A stretch of 61,829 nt of DNA from an uncultured Veillonellaceae bacterium (GCA_900315575.1 OMZR01000002.1:1-61829); one strand, 5' to 3'; positions 9,486-19,021 are shown, counted from the first letter of the stretch. The notes: a model not told the origin generated them from the letters alone. Numbers and translations are program-made.

Positions 9486-10857
9486 TTATGCATGCTGCCG
9501 GAGGAATGTTTCAAACTCGGCGCGCGGCATGGGCTTGCCGTAGAGGTAGCCCTGCCCGTACTCGCAGCCGCAGCGGCGCAGGAGGTTTTCCTGCGCCTCC
9601 GTCTCGATGCCTTCGCAGATGACCTTCATGCCGAGCGCGTGGCCGAGATCAATCATCTGCTGCAGCACGATGCACATGCGCTCCGAGCCTTCGGATGCGA
9701 GCAGGAGCGACCGGTCGATCTTCATGACGTCGAGCGGCAGCTGGTTCAGCAGCGAGAGGTCGCTGTAGCCGCTGCCGAAATCGTCCATGTCGATGGCAAA
9801 GCCCATGGCATGGAGCGCGGCGACGACGGCGACCGAATGCTCGCGGAGGGCGTGATCGGCGAAGTCAAATGCGGTCTCCGTGAGCTCGAGTTCGATGCCC
9901 TGCGTCGTGTAGCGGTCGATGAGCCCCTGCATGCGCGCGAGATAGCCCTGCTCGCGCATGTGGACGCGGCTCTGGTTCACGGAAATCGGCACGACGGGCA
10001 AGCCATTTTCCGCCGCTTCGCGCTGGAACATCATGACCTGCTCGAGATTGTAGAAATCGAGGTCGGAGATGAAGCCGTTGCTCTCGAAGAGCGCGATGAA
10101 CTTGCCAGGCGGCAGAAAGCCGAGCTCGGCGCTCTGCCAGCGCACGAGTGCCTCGGCACCGATGCAGCGCCGCGTCCGGAGATCGTATTTCGGCTGATAC
10201 CAGACCTGGAATTCCTGCCGTTCGAGCGCCTGCCGCTGGAGGCTTTCCATACGCGTCGTGAGCACGGTCTCCTGCTGGAGGCTCCCGGAAAAGAACTGCA
10301 CGGTCTCTTCGCCATGTGCGGCGATGTCGGCGTCATTGATGGCCGCGCGGATGTCTTTTGGCGGCTCGCCGAGGTAGCAGATGCCTGCCTTGAGCGGCAC
10401 GCGCACGAGCATGCTGCCGACTTCGAGATATTCATTGGCGCGCAGGAGGCCAGCGAGGCGGACGCTGAGCTCGTCGCGCGTCACGGGATGCGTGAGGCAG
10501 AGGATCTGCATGTGCGCCTCGTTCTCGCGCCGCATGGCGCGATACCGCCAGAACGCGAAGATGGAGACGAACGCGATGGCAAAGATGGCGAGCACGACAT
10601 ACTGCGGATACGAATAGAAGCGCCTGCAAGCTCGCCGTTTTCATCGAGATAGGCATACGGCCGCTCATTTGCAACGACGAGCACGCTCAGTTTTCCATGC
10701 GTGCGCAGATAGACGCGTTCCTCGCGGTCAAGCAAGAGTGGCGGCCGCTCGCCCTCTTCCTCGCGCTGGTGCAGGATGTCGGAGATGACGGTCGGCCGCG
10801 CGAGTGCCAGCTGATCCTGCGCGCGCTCGAGACGCGCGAGCAGTGCCTCGTTCCCCT
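9486..10857 (-). pseudogene. EAL copy 2, truncated and internally deleted pseudogene
   Basis: This is a paralogue of the gene at 6645-9347 with three lesions. Its signal peptide and first binding domain are missing: homology begins at GNEALLARLERAQDQ near 10857, next to the defence island. Near 10620 the frame jumps from PYAYLDENGELAG of the second binding domain to SYPQYVVLAIF, just before the membrane helix. This deletes most of that domain and shifts the frame. About 95 residues of the GGDEF-like domain are also lost in frame. The reading frame 9486-10595 still encodes a membrane helix and a complete EAL domain (GAEALVRW, DMDDFGSGYSD, MKIDRS, CEGIETEAQ). A short membrane phosphodiesterase could therefore still be made if it is translated. 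Confidence 0.88.
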
Positions 10858-10942
10858 TTTATATTAAATACGATGAACGAGGACGATTTTCCTGCTTCTT
10901 TTGAAAGCTCACGCAAAAAAAGCCTCTCCCGTGCATCAAAAA

Positions 10943-10979
10943 TGCGGCAGCCCGCCAAAATTTCTGACAGGTTGCCGCG
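10943..10979 (-). terminator. Rho-independent terminator of the restriction-modification operon
   Basis: Minus strand GCGGCA (10973-10978) pairs with TGCCGC (10944-10949) and is followed by ATTTTT. It lies 17 nt after the stop codon of the large restriction gene. Confidence 0.65.
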
Positions 10980-10995
10980 TTTGCTATGAAGAATC

Positions 10996-13900
10996 TTATA
11001 TTTGATTGTCACCGAACTGTTCCTGCACAACCTCGTCGAGCTTGCCATGCTTCACGTACTCCATGACATCGAGATCGACAAAATTCCGCTGCGAGATGTT
11101 TTGCGCAGCCTTGTCGAATCCGAAGATGTAGGCGATGGCGATGCTGTAGATGATGTGGCTCGGAGCGAAGCCGTAGACTTGGTGCTCGAGGATGTGGCGG
11201 AGACGCGCGGCGTCATCGGGATAGGCGGCTTTGAGGCCGTCGCTCTTGTAGAGGCGCTTGACGATTTCCGTGATGTAGAGGCCGGACTTCATGTAGAAAT
11301 CAACGAAGGTCTTCTCGGGATCATCAAAGATGCCGGGGTTCTCGGCTTCAAGCGCGTCGACCATCTGCGTGACGACGTTCTTCGGCGTGAAAATCTGGTT
11401 CGTCTTCTGCGGCGGGATGTAGTCGAAGATGTCTTCGTCCTGAGATTCGTCGAAGTAGTCGGCGAGGCGTTCCTTCAGCCGCAAAAATTCTTGGATGGAT
11501 TCGTCGAACACGACCTCGTTGAAGAGGTGGCCGTCGAAATGCTTCCGCTCGCCGGTCTCGGGATCGTCGTAGTCGCCACCGTCGCGCAGGAAACGGAACT
11601 CCGGCTCCGTGATGCCCGTGACCTCGGCGAAGACGTCATCCGGCGTGTAGTCGTCGAAATTCGCGAGCCGCAGGTCTTTGCCGCCGCCGTGCGCCATCTC
11701 GCTATATGCCATGATGAAGCTCGGGATCGTGCGGGAGAAGCCGCGCAGATGCGCGCGGATGTCGTCTTCGACGCCCTTCTTTTTCTTCGCTTCCTGCTGG
11801 CGCTCCAATTCCTCGACGACGGTCTGCTGCGCTTCCTCGAACTTCTTCGTCGCCGTCTCCTGCAAATCCTTTTGGAACGCCTCGGTCGCCTGCTGGATCT
11901 TCGCCTGCACGTCCTCGTTGAGCTTCTGGACTTCCGCCTCGCTCGTCGCCTGCTGCACCTGCTCCTCGTGCTCGGCAAGGATGATTTTTTTCGCCTGCTC
12001 GTGGTCTTCCGCGAGGTGCTGGAACGCTGTCTTGATGTCCTTCTCGACGCGCGTGCTGATCTGCTGCGCCTTGCCTTTCGTGAGGCCGTACGCTTCCTTG
12101 ATGTCCGTGTCGATCGTCGGCTGGAGGTTCGTCACGAGCGTATCGGCGACGGCCTCGGCGACCTTCATCGTCTGAGGAGAATCAAAGGCATCTTCCTTCG
12201 CTGCCGCGTCGATGAGACCTTGCGTCTCTTGCGCGACATCATCGTAGATCTTCTTGCCGAAAAATCCCTCGGATTTCTGGATGACGAGTTCGTTCGGCAC
12301 GTCCACGTCGCCGTTTTCGTCGACGGAGACATCTTCCGCGTCGTTCATCGTGAGGTCGTTCTTCTTGTCGGCTTGCTCCTCGGCGGGCGTGAGCTTTTCG
12401 AGCACGTCGCGCACGGCGGCCGGCGCGGAGAAGATGTTGCCGATGTTCTGGAACAAGAAATTGCTCATGAAGCCGCGCCGGATGACCTCTTTCGCCTTGA
12501 TCGTGCGCGGGATCGTCAGCACCTTCGCCGCATCGAGCTCGACCATCTTGCCCTCGTCGTCCTCAGCGATGACAGGGAAGAAATTCAGCAGCCGCTTGAT
12601 ATGCTCCTCATGCTCCTCCTTCGTCCCGCCGCCGTTTGCCGTCGTCGCATTCAGATTGTTTGCGAAGTCGTCGAAAATCATCAGCGTCCGCTCCGGCGCG
12701 AAGTCGAAGACGTAGGCGTTCTCCTTCTGATAGAGCTTGCCGTCCTCCTCGTATTCGTAAGGGTTCTGCGCGCGGAACGCGGCCTGCATGTACTCGGCGG
12801 GGCTCTTCATGTTCGACAGGATGAAGACCGCCGTCCACGGCTTCACCGTGACGCCCGTCGTGAGCTGCCCAACGGACAGCGTGATCGTGCGGTCGTGGTG
12901 CGCGATGGCATCGAGCACCTTGTCATAGCTCTTCTTGTTTTCCGTGTCATCCGATTCATCGAGCCGTCCGTCGCCCGCCGCGATCACGACCTCGTACTGC
13001 TCGAATACGGGATGCCGTTTCAGCAGCTTCGCCATCGCTTTCACGCTGTCCACGCGGTTAAAAAGCCAGAACGTATGGCGTAGCTCGTTTCGCAGCTCCG
13101 GCGTGCTGAACGGGAATTTTTCGTTCGTCGTCAGCGTATCGAGGAATTTTTCGACATCCTTCTCATAGACGAAGCGCCCTTTGTCGACGCGGAAAAATTC
13201 ATTGAGGTCGAACGCATACTCCGCGTGCTCGTCCTCCGACAGGTCGAGCCCCTTCGCGAGCGTGTCTCGGATCATGTTCGAAAGCTGGTACGTGAACATA
13301 TTGAGGCGCGGCAGCTTTTCGTAGGGGTTCGTGCCCTGCGTAGCCTTCCAGGTCGCTTTCGCCTCCTGCTCGTCCTCGTACGACCAGTTGAAAATCTGCT
13401 CGGGGCGGAACTTGCTGCTCGCAATGGCCTTGAACGGCGTGCCGGAGAGGTGCAGCGTGAACTTGCGCTTGATATTGTCAAACGCCTTGTCCGTCTTGTA
13501 CGTATCGACGCCCTCGTGCGCCTCGTCGATGACGAGGAGATCCCAGTCGGTCTCGGCGATCCATTTGAGCTTCTTGTAGTTGCCGCCAAAATAAATCGAG
13601 CCCTTGAGCCCCTGCAAACTCTCGAACGCGATGAGGCCGGCGCGGTCGATCTCGTCGTCTGCGAGTTTGTCGATATGGTCTTGGTAGGCCGCATAGGAAA
13701 GGACGGGCTGGTCGGCGAGCGCGTCCGTCTCGCTGACGAAGAGGTAGCCCGTCTGCCAGCGGATGAACTGCGCGAAGTCCTGATACCACGAGTTCGCGAT
13801 GCTCGGACGGTTCGTGACGATGAGCACGCGCGCCGCGTCGATGCGCCGCGCGAAGTCGTACGTCGTCAGCGTCTTGCCGAAACGCGGCTTCGCATTCCAG

Positions 13901-14382
13901 AGGAAGGAACGCGCGTCGTCGGTGTAGTCGTCCTTGTGCGCTGCGTAATAGGCCGCCGTCTGCTCCACGGCGCGCTGCTGCTCGGCGCGCAGCACATACG
14001 GGGTGTGCGCCGCGCTGTCCTGCACGTCGCTCGCGTCGCGGTCGCGGAAGTGGTAAAAATAGTTCTTCGACGTCTTGCCGTCGATATGAAACCACTCCGT
14101 CTGCGGCCGCCGCTCGACATGCTTCGCGACGGTCAGATAATCGTGGAACTCGTAATCGGTGAAATACGCGCCGGACCCGTCCGTGTATCGCGCTTCGGAA
14201 GACCATTCGAGATGCGGCTCGACGTCCACGGTATGCGTCTGCTGCCAGATGCGATCTTTCACGCTCTGCTTCGCTGTATAACCGATCTTCGTCCAGCCGT
14301 CATGCGCGGGGACGCCCGGCGTCGTGTAGGCGTAGATCATCGGGACGATTTTGGAGAACGGCTGAATTTTCATGTTGTCCAT
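10996..14382 (-). CDS. Restriction enzyme: T5orf172/GIY-YIG-like nuclease, SF2 helicase and methylase-like C-terminus
   Basis: This is a 1128-residue predicted restriction subunit. The N-terminus (about 15-110) resembles T5orf172/GIY-YIG nucleases, with IYAYTTPG and then GWTKIGYT. The helicase core has Walker A AKPRFGKTL (164-172), DEAH (286-289), SGTPFKA and LTTGVTVKPW. A long glutamate/lysine/glutamine-rich helical region follows (about 700-870). The last 150 residues resemble the front half of an N6-adenine methylase (NQIFTPKNVVTQMVDALE, FVDFYMKSGLYITEI). However, the SAM loop is poorly conserved and no NPPY follows. The gene begins 3 nt after the upstream methylase gene. Assignment to a named R-M type is uncertain; DNA cleavage with ATP-driven translocation is the likely role. 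Confidence 0.8.
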   Translation of the reverse strand: MDNMKIQPFSKIVPMIYAYTTPGVPAHDGWTKIGYTAKQSVKDRIWQQTHTVDVEPHLEWSSEARYTDGSGAYFTDYEFHDYLTVAKHVERRPQTEWFHIDGKTSKNYFYHFRDRDASDVQDSAAHTPYVLRAEQQRAVEQTAAYYAAHKDDYTDDARSFLWNAKPRFGKTLTTYDFARRIDAARVLIVTNRPSIANSWYQDFAQFIRWQTGYLFVSETDALADQPVLSYAAYQDHIDKLADDEIDRAGLIAFESLQGLKGSIYFGGNYKKLKWIAETDWDLLVIDEAHEGVDTYKTDKAFDNIKRKFTLHLSGTPFKAIASSKFRPEQIFNWSYEDEQEAKATWKATQGTNPYEKLPRLNMFTYQLSNMIRDTLAKGLDLSEDEHAEYAFDLNEFFRVDKGRFVYEKDVEKFLDTLTTNEKFPFSTPELRNELRHTFWLFNRVDSVKAMAKLLKRHPVFEQYEVVIAAGDGRLDESDDTENKKSYDKVLDAIAHHDRTITLSVGQLTTGVTVKPWTAVFILSNMKSPAEYMQAAFRAQNPYEYEEDGKLYQKENAYVFDFAPERTLMIFDDFANNLNATTANGGGTKEEHEEHIKRLLNFFPVIAEDDEGKMVELDAAKVLTIPRTIKAKEVIRRGFMSNFLFQNIGNIFSAPAAVRDVLEKLTPAEEQADKKNDLTMNDAEDVSVDENGDVDVPNELVIQKSEGFFGKKIYDDVAQETQGLIDAAAKEDAFDSPQTMKVAEAVADTLVTNLQPTIDTDIKEAYGLTKGKAQQISTRVEKDIKTAFQHLAEDHEQAKKIILAEHEEQVQQATSEAEVQKLNEDVQAKIQQATEAFQKDLQETATKKFEEAQQTVVEELERQQEAKKKKGVEDDIRAHLRGFSRTIPSFIMAYSEMAHGGGKDLRLANFDDYTPDDVFAEVTGITEPEFRFLRDGGDYDDPETGERKHFDGHLFNEVVFDESIQEFLRLKERLADYFDESQDEDIFDYIPPQKTNQIFTPKNVVTQMVDALEAENPGIFDDPEKTFVDFYMKSGLYITEIVKRLYKSDGLKAAYPDDAARLRHILEHQVYGFAPSHIIYSIAIAYIFGFDKAAQNISQRNFVDLDVMEYVKHGKLDEVVQEQFGDNQI

Positions 14383-14385
14383 GCC

Positions 14386-15465
14386 TTAGTCCTCCTCTCC
14401 GTGGCGTTGTGATTTCACACGTTGCTCGATATAGTCAATGTCTTCTTGCGAGAGCTCGAACATTTTGTAAAGTTGCGCATCAATGTCTTGCGAAAAGTTG
14501 ATGAATTTGTTGTTCGCAGTATAATCGCCAATGTCCGGCACACGTTTGCCAAGCGACGTCAACGATTCATCCGTCATCAAGAACGTATAACGAATGAGAT
14601 AGGATTTTGCGTATTTGAAGAAGTTCTGCGCTTCGGCTTTCGTCCGGAATGACTTCAACGCAACACGCGAACGCCCGAACGCAGAATGGTCGTCGATGAT
14701 TTCCATCTGGTTATCACGCTTCTGCCCGCCTGCGTTCGCGCTGGAGACAGCAACTTGCCATTGACGAATGTATTCGCGATTCGAGTCAATGACATCATTG
14801 TTCGCCAAGAACCATTTCGCACGTCCCTTCTTGCCCGCTTGGTCGTTCGTCAAGAGCCGAATCATGCCATCAGGAACAGGCGTTTTCTTCGAGCACGGCT
14901 TCACCTTGTCGGGATTTTCTTCAACGAAGTTGCTTTCGATATGGAACAACGTGCGAGGCAGGATAGCATCGTGAAGATATGCGAGCGGCAACCGTTTGAC
15001 AACGCAATCAATCTTCCCGCAGACAACTTGGTCGATTGGATTGAGAAGAAAGAGCTCATCGCCTGGATTCGGCACTTCGACCATCTTCTCAGTGCCCTTC
15101 GACATATAATGATAGCGGAAGCCCTTCGTGTTCTTGGCCTTGTCCTTGATAACGATAGAAATTCCATCAGCCATCTGAACCGTAGGAAAGACTTCGCTGG
15201 CATCGGGATAAAAGTACAAGTCGGCAAGATGCTTGTCGTTGATTTGATCGAGCCCGAACTTCTTCAGTCCCTTCCCAAATTGATGTATCCATCTCCCCCC
15301 CGGGTATATAAGTACCGTGGTATTAGACACATCATCTGCTCCCTCTTGGAAGAACTGAAAAATATTTTTGACGGGTTTCTGCTTATTTTGTACAGCTTCT
15401 TCTTCCGTTGTCTCTTCCTGATATGGTGGATTCCCGATAGCGACATCAAATTTGAATTTTCCCAT
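14386..15465 (-). CDS. N6-adenine methylase, C-terminal half with NPPY motif and target recognition (Eco57I-like)
   Basis: This 359-residue protein opens directly with MGKFKFDVAIGNPPYQ, that is, with catalytic motif IV (NPPY) of an N6-adenine DNA methylase. It lacks motifs X and I to III, which are in the upstream gene at 15471. The remainder resembles the Eco57I-type methylase tail plus a target-recognition region. The two products most likely assemble into one active methylase. The start ATG 15465 lies 5 nt after the preceding stop, with AAGGAG inside the end of the preceding gene. Base composition is visibly more AT-rich than in the flanking genes, consistent with transfer. Confidence 0.8.
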   Translation of the reverse strand: MGKFKFDVAIGNPPYQEETTEEEAVQNKQKPVKNIFQFFQEGADDVSNTTVLIYPGGRWIHQFGKGLKKFGLDQINDKHLADLYFYPDASEVFPTVQMADGISIVIKDKAKNTKGFRYHYMSKGTEKMVEVPNPGDELFLLNPIDQVVCGKIDCVVKRLPLAYLHDAILPRTLFHIESNFVEENPDKVKPCSKKTPVPDGMIRLLTNDQAGKKGRAKWFLANNDVIDSNREYIRQWQVAVSSANAGGQKRDNQMEIIDDHSAFGRSRVALKSFRTKAEAQNFFKYAKSYLIRYTFLMTDESLTSLGKRVPDIGDYTANNKFINFSQDIDAQLYKMFELSQEDIDYIEQRVKSQRHGEED

Positions 15466-15470
15466 TGAAT

Positions 15471-16175
15471 TTAGCAGAGCTCCTTTCTCCAGACCTGCAT
15501 CAGATCTACTTCCTTGTAACGCGGCGCTGGTTCCTCCGGCTCCGCCGCTGCGAAGAGATCGCCCTCGACGACCATCTCCTCATCGTGGAACATCGAATCG
15601 TACGTGAACGGCACGCGAAGAACTTTGTGGCGGTGCTTCGGATTCTGCCGCCACTCGCTGAACTCGATGAGCTCGCCTGCCGCATCCTTGTGCGTCAGCG
15701 TGTTCCCCTGCACGATGTTCGCTGCAATCACCGTCTCCACCGAGCGCAGGAGATCGGCATCCGTGTCGAGCGCGCGCCCCGTCTTTTCCTCGTAGCACTC
15801 CGCGAAGACGAGCAGCATATTCTCTCGCGCCTCGTTCAAATTGTCCGGCAGAAGCTCGATGCCGTAGATGCTCATGAGCGCCCAGAGCGCTTCATACTTC
15901 CAGTTGCTCCCGCGAATGTTCTTCGCCGCGCTGACGTGCGCGAGCTTCTGACGCAGGATTTCCATAAGGAACGCTCCCACGCCCGCCGATGGCTCGAAGA
16001 ACGTCGCATGGACATCCGCGAGCTTCTCCTGGATCGGCGGATTCGACAGCATCAGCTTCACCATCCAATTCGGCGTGAAGACCTCACCATGCTTTTGCAC
16101 GCGCTCTTTCGACTTGATCAGTCGCTCGCGCAGTGTCTCACCTTCCGCCGCAACATTTTCCTGTTTGTTTTCCAA
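15471..16175 (-). CDS. N6-adenine methylase, N-terminal half with SAM-binding motif
   Basis: About 234 residues carry the front part of an N6-adenine methylase: motif X region HGEVFTPNWMVKLML, motif I FFEPSAGVGAFLMEIL for SAM binding, and IYGIELLPDNLNEAREN (motif II/III). The reading frame ends before any NPPY, which opens the next gene. The start is placed at TTG 16175 because GGAGG lies 7 nt upstream. A longer frame from GTG 16223 would start inside the brnTA terminator hairpin. It is the first gene of the R-M operon, downstream of brnA. Whether this is a natural two-subunit methylase or an old split is not decided by the sequence. Confidence 0.8.
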   Translation of the reverse strand: MENKQENVAAEGETLRERLIKSKERVQKHGEVFTPNWMVKLMLSNPPIQEKLADVHATFFEPSAGVGAFLMEILRQKLAHVSAAKNIRGSNWKYEALWALMSIYGIELLPDNLNEARENMLLVFAECYEEKTGRALDTDADLLRSVETVIAANIVQGNTLTHKDAAGELIEFSEWRQNPKHRHKVLRVPFTYDSMFHDEEMVVEGDLFAAAEPEEPAPRYKEVDLMQVWRKELC

Positions 16176-16202
16176 CCTCTTGCCTCCGTCCCTTACAAAC
16201 AG

Positions 16203-16241
16203 AAAACGCAGCTCCTCTCGCACAAACGAAAAAAGCTGCGC
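16203..16241 (-). terminator. Terminator after brnA
   Basis: Minus strand CGCAGC (16235-16240) pairs with GCTGCG (16207-16212) and is followed by TTTT. It separates the brnTA transcript from the R-M operon. Confidence 0.55.
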
Positions 16242-16252
16242 TCTTCCATTGA

Positions 16253-16567
16253 TTACAGGCAGTCCTTGAGCAATTCCGGATGATCGATTGCCTTGACGAT
16301 CAGACGGCGCAACACGCCCGTGTAGCCCGCACCAAGCATTTTTTTCGCCTTGTCAATCGTCTGCTGTGGGATGCGGATCGTGAGGTTGCTTTTCCGCATG
16401 GAGGCGCGCTGGCTGCGCGCTATCGCCGCTACTTTTTTCAATTCCTCATCCGTGAGCGGCGGAATGTCATCATAATTAATCGGTAATTTGGAAGCTCGCT
16501 CCAAATCCGCAAGTTCTGCGGCCGTCGGTTTCTGTCCCTCATAAACAATCGCTTCATGAATTGCCAT
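16253..16567 (-). CDS. brnA: BrnA-family antitoxin
   Basis: This 104-residue antitoxin of a type II toxin-antitoxin pair neutralises BrnT and, in the known family, represses the operon by DNA binding. The C-terminal part carries the family signature (LTIRIPQQTIDKAKKML and then GYTGVLRRLI), a ribbon-helix-helix-like DNA-binding region. The N-terminal part (PPLTDEELKKVAAIARSQRA) is the expected toxin-wrapping segment. The start ATG 16567 has AAAGGAG upstream and lies inside the 3' end of brnT (14-nt overlap), so translation is coupled. Confidence 0.9.
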   Translation of the reverse strand: MAIHEAIVYEGQKPTAAELADLERASKLPINYDDIPPLTDEELKKVAAIARSQRASMRKSNLTIRIPQQTIDKAKKMLGAGYTGVLRRLIVKAIDHPELLKDCL

Positions 16568-16847
16568 CGTAATACGCTCTCCTTTCTTTCGCGGTCGCAT
16601 ACCGAGCAGAAATCAATCGCACCGCATCGCCACGTTCTGTGTAAACAACAAAAACAATATTGTTGATCATTCCCAGCACCTTGTACCGATCTTCATCGTC
16701 GCTATGTTCTTCGTCAAACCATTCGATACGATATGGATCAGCAAAAACGAGGCGGGCTTCTTCCAAGGTAAATCCGTGCTTTTTCTTATTAAGCTCATTC
16801 TTTTCGTCGTCCCATTGAACGCGACGGCCTAAAAATTCTACTTCCAT
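16554..16847 (-). CDS. brnT: BrnT-family toxin (predicted ribonuclease)
   Basis: This 97-residue toxin of the RelE-like BrnT family cleaves RNA and arrests growth when free. The family pattern is clear: VQWDDEKNELNKKKHGFTLE, then VFADPYRIEWFDEEH, DRYKVLGMINNIVFVVYTER and VRLISARYATAKERRAYY. It precedes the antitoxin, as usual for brnTA. The start codon follows a strong promoter so closely that the transcript would be leaderless or nearly so, and no Shine-Dalgarno is visible. It sits between EAL pseudogene 3 and the R-M operon. Confidence 0.92.
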   Translation of the reverse strand: MEVEFLGRRVQWDDEKNELNKKKHGFTLEEARLVFADPYRIEWFDEEHSDDEDRYKVLGMINNIVFVVYTERGDAVRLISARYATAKERRAYYDGNS

Positions 16848-16853
16848 ATTCTC

Positions 16854-16893
16854 ATTATACCTTCAATGGCACGCAGGTGCAATACATATTGCA
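16854..16893 (-). promoter_or_regulatory. brnTA promoter with palindromic operator
   Basis: On the minus strand TTGCAC (16877-16882), a 17-nt spacer and TATAAT (16854-16859) form a near-ideal promoter. The -10 ends 6 nt before the brnT ATG. The palindrome TGCAATacatATTGCA (16878-16893) covers the -35 and is a plausible BrnA operator. Confidence 0.7.
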
Positions 16894-16906
16894 TTGCCAT
16901 TTTCTT

Positions 16907-18897
16907 TCAGAGATGCGCAGCGAGGAATGCTTCGAATTCTTCCTGCGGCATGGGCTTGCCGTAGAGGTAGCCCTGTCCGTGCTCGCAGCCGCAATCGATG
17001 AGCATCTGCTCCTGTTCTTCCGTCTCGATGCCTTCGCAGATGACGGTCATGCCGAGCGCGTGGCCGAGGTCGGTCATTCGCGCGAGCACGGAGCGCATGC
17101 GCCCGGAGTTCTCACTCGCAAGCAGCAGCGACCGGTCGAGCTTCATGACATCGAGCGGCAGCGCGTCGAGCAGCGTCATGTCGCTGTAGCCCGTGCCGAA
17201 GTCATCCATGTCGATGCGGAAGCCGAGCCGCTTGAGCTCCGTGACGACGGCGAGCGCGTTCTCGCGCTGCTCGCGGCCCGCGAGGTCGAACGCCGTCTCC
17301 GTGAGCTCGAGCTCGACGCCGTCCGTCGAGTAGATGCCGACGAGCTCCTTCATGCGCTGGAGGTAGCCCTTCTCCTGCATATGGAAGCGGCTCTGGTTCA
17401 CGGAGATGGGAACGACGGGCAATCCTTGCGCGTGGCGTCCCTGCTGCAGCTTCATGACGTGGACGAGGTTGTAGAAATCGAGCTTCGTGATGAAGCCATT
17501 GCGCTCGAAGATTTTGCGGCGTTCCTCGGGCGGGAAACCGACAGCCGCGATGCCCGCATGGATGGGCACATGGACGTTCATGTCGCCGACGCGGACGTAT
17601 TCCTGCACTTCTTTCTGATGATGGACGGCCTCGATGAGGATGCCCTCGTCTTTCGCCTGCGCGAGGCAGAACACATGGCCGGCGCTCGCATGGGACGCGC
17701 ATGCCTTTGCCCACGAGACCTCGCTGAGCTCGGCCGTGAAGCGGCGGATCATGTCACTCACGACCTGCTGGCCATACGTGCCGACGATGGCATCGAGGTT
17801 CGCGATGCCGAAGACGAAGCGGATAGGCGTAGATGAGCGAGCGGATGCTGCGGTGGCGCGCCGTGCTGCCTTGCTGCTGCAAAAGATTGCTCTGAGAGAC
17901 GTTCGGGGCAATCACATTGATTTCTTTGTCGAGAATCGGCAGAAGATGTTCCGAGACGCGCTCGGAAACGCCGATGGAATTCCGCTGCAAAAAAGCGACC
18001 GTACCATCGGAAACGAGGTCGGGGAAATCGCCCTGCCAGATGGCGTACTGCGCCGTCTCCTGGCGCACGAACGTGATGTCAGCCTCGCCGGACTGTACGG
18101 CCCGCAGGCAGGCTTCGACATCAGGATAGATGCGGATCTGGTCGTCGGCGTAGCGCGTGCGCAGCATGCGGTCGGTCATGCGGCTGTCGACCGCTGCGAT
18201 GACGGGATGCGTCAGATCGCTGAAACGGCGCGTGACGGTTGTATAGTAGTCCGTCGCATAGCTGATGGTCGCGGCCATGCCCTTTGATTCCGCAAAGGCG
18301 ATATCCCAGTCGATGTTCAGGTACAGGTCGGCACTGCCGTCCGCGATGGCGGCCTCGGCCTCCACATACGACGGGACAGTCCGGATGTCGATGGTGACGC
18401 CGAGGTCTTCTGCAATGCGGTCAGTTCGCGGCCATGGCGTCATTCGCCCGCTCGATGCGGCCGAAGAGCGCATCGTTCCCCTGCCGCATGACATAATAGA
18501 GCGGCGTGACCTGATGGTCGGGAACCGGGAGCTGAACCTTGCGGTTGCCGCGCGCAAAATCAATGGGCATGCGCGAGTACAGGAGCTCGCCCCGGTACTC
18601 CGGCAGCTGCGGGACGCCCGCGATGGCGTCAATCTCGCCCGTGCGCAGGCGCGCGAGATTTTCCTCCCAGCTGCCGGGCACGAACGCGACATCCATGCCC
18701 GCATAGCTCGTGAGCGTCTGCATGTAGTCCGTCTCGATGCCGTAGTAGTTGCCTGCCGCATCGACGGTGATGACGCCGTCACCGAGCGGCCGGATGCCGA
18801 CGCGCAGCGTGTCGCGCGCCTCAGCGAAAGGTGAAAGGGCAGCGAACAGTGACAGGCATAACAAGAGCAGTGCCATTTTCTGCAAAAAATTCTTCAT
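16907..18897 (-). pseudogene. EAL copy 3, multiply deleted pseudogene
   Basis: This is a paralogue of the 6645-9347 gene. It begins at ATG 18897 with a signal peptide and an intact first binding domain (LRVGIRPLGD, IETDYMQTLTSYAGMD). Near 18421 a deletion and frameshift join NDAMAAN to RTDRIAEDLGV of the second binding domain. Near 17823 another joins SIRSLIYAYP to RFVFGIANLDA, removing the membrane helix. Near 17510 an in-frame deletion joins the GGDEF-like domain to NGFITKLDFYNL, removing the YQPKYDL and GAEALVRW segment with the essential EAL glutamate. The C-terminal EAL motifs (DMDDFGTGYSD, MKLDRS, CEGIETEEQ) remain. No active phosphodiesterase can be expected. Confidence 0.88.
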
Positions 18898-18916
18898 ATG
18901 AACACCACTGCCTTTC

Positions 18917-19007
18917 TTCGACTGCACAATCGATGGACGATTCACGCCCTACCTTCGACACTCCCCCAGTCAGCTTCGCTGACAGCCCCCTCTGGGAGGG
19001 TGCCTGA
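18917..19007. repeat. Dispersed palindromic repeat, copy 4 (long form)
   Basis: It has the TTCGACTGCACAATCGAT block, CCTACCTTCGACACTCCC, then a GTCAGCTTCGCTGAC hairpin and CCCTCTGGGAGGG. It lies between EAL copies 3 and 4. Confidence 0.8.
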
Positions 19008-19021
19008 GTGCGATATCTTCT

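Noticed and set aside
16175-16223. GTG 16223 as start of the methylase N-terminal half
   Set aside because: It lies inside the terminator hairpin after brnA and has no ribosome site; TTG 16175 has GGAGG at the right distance.
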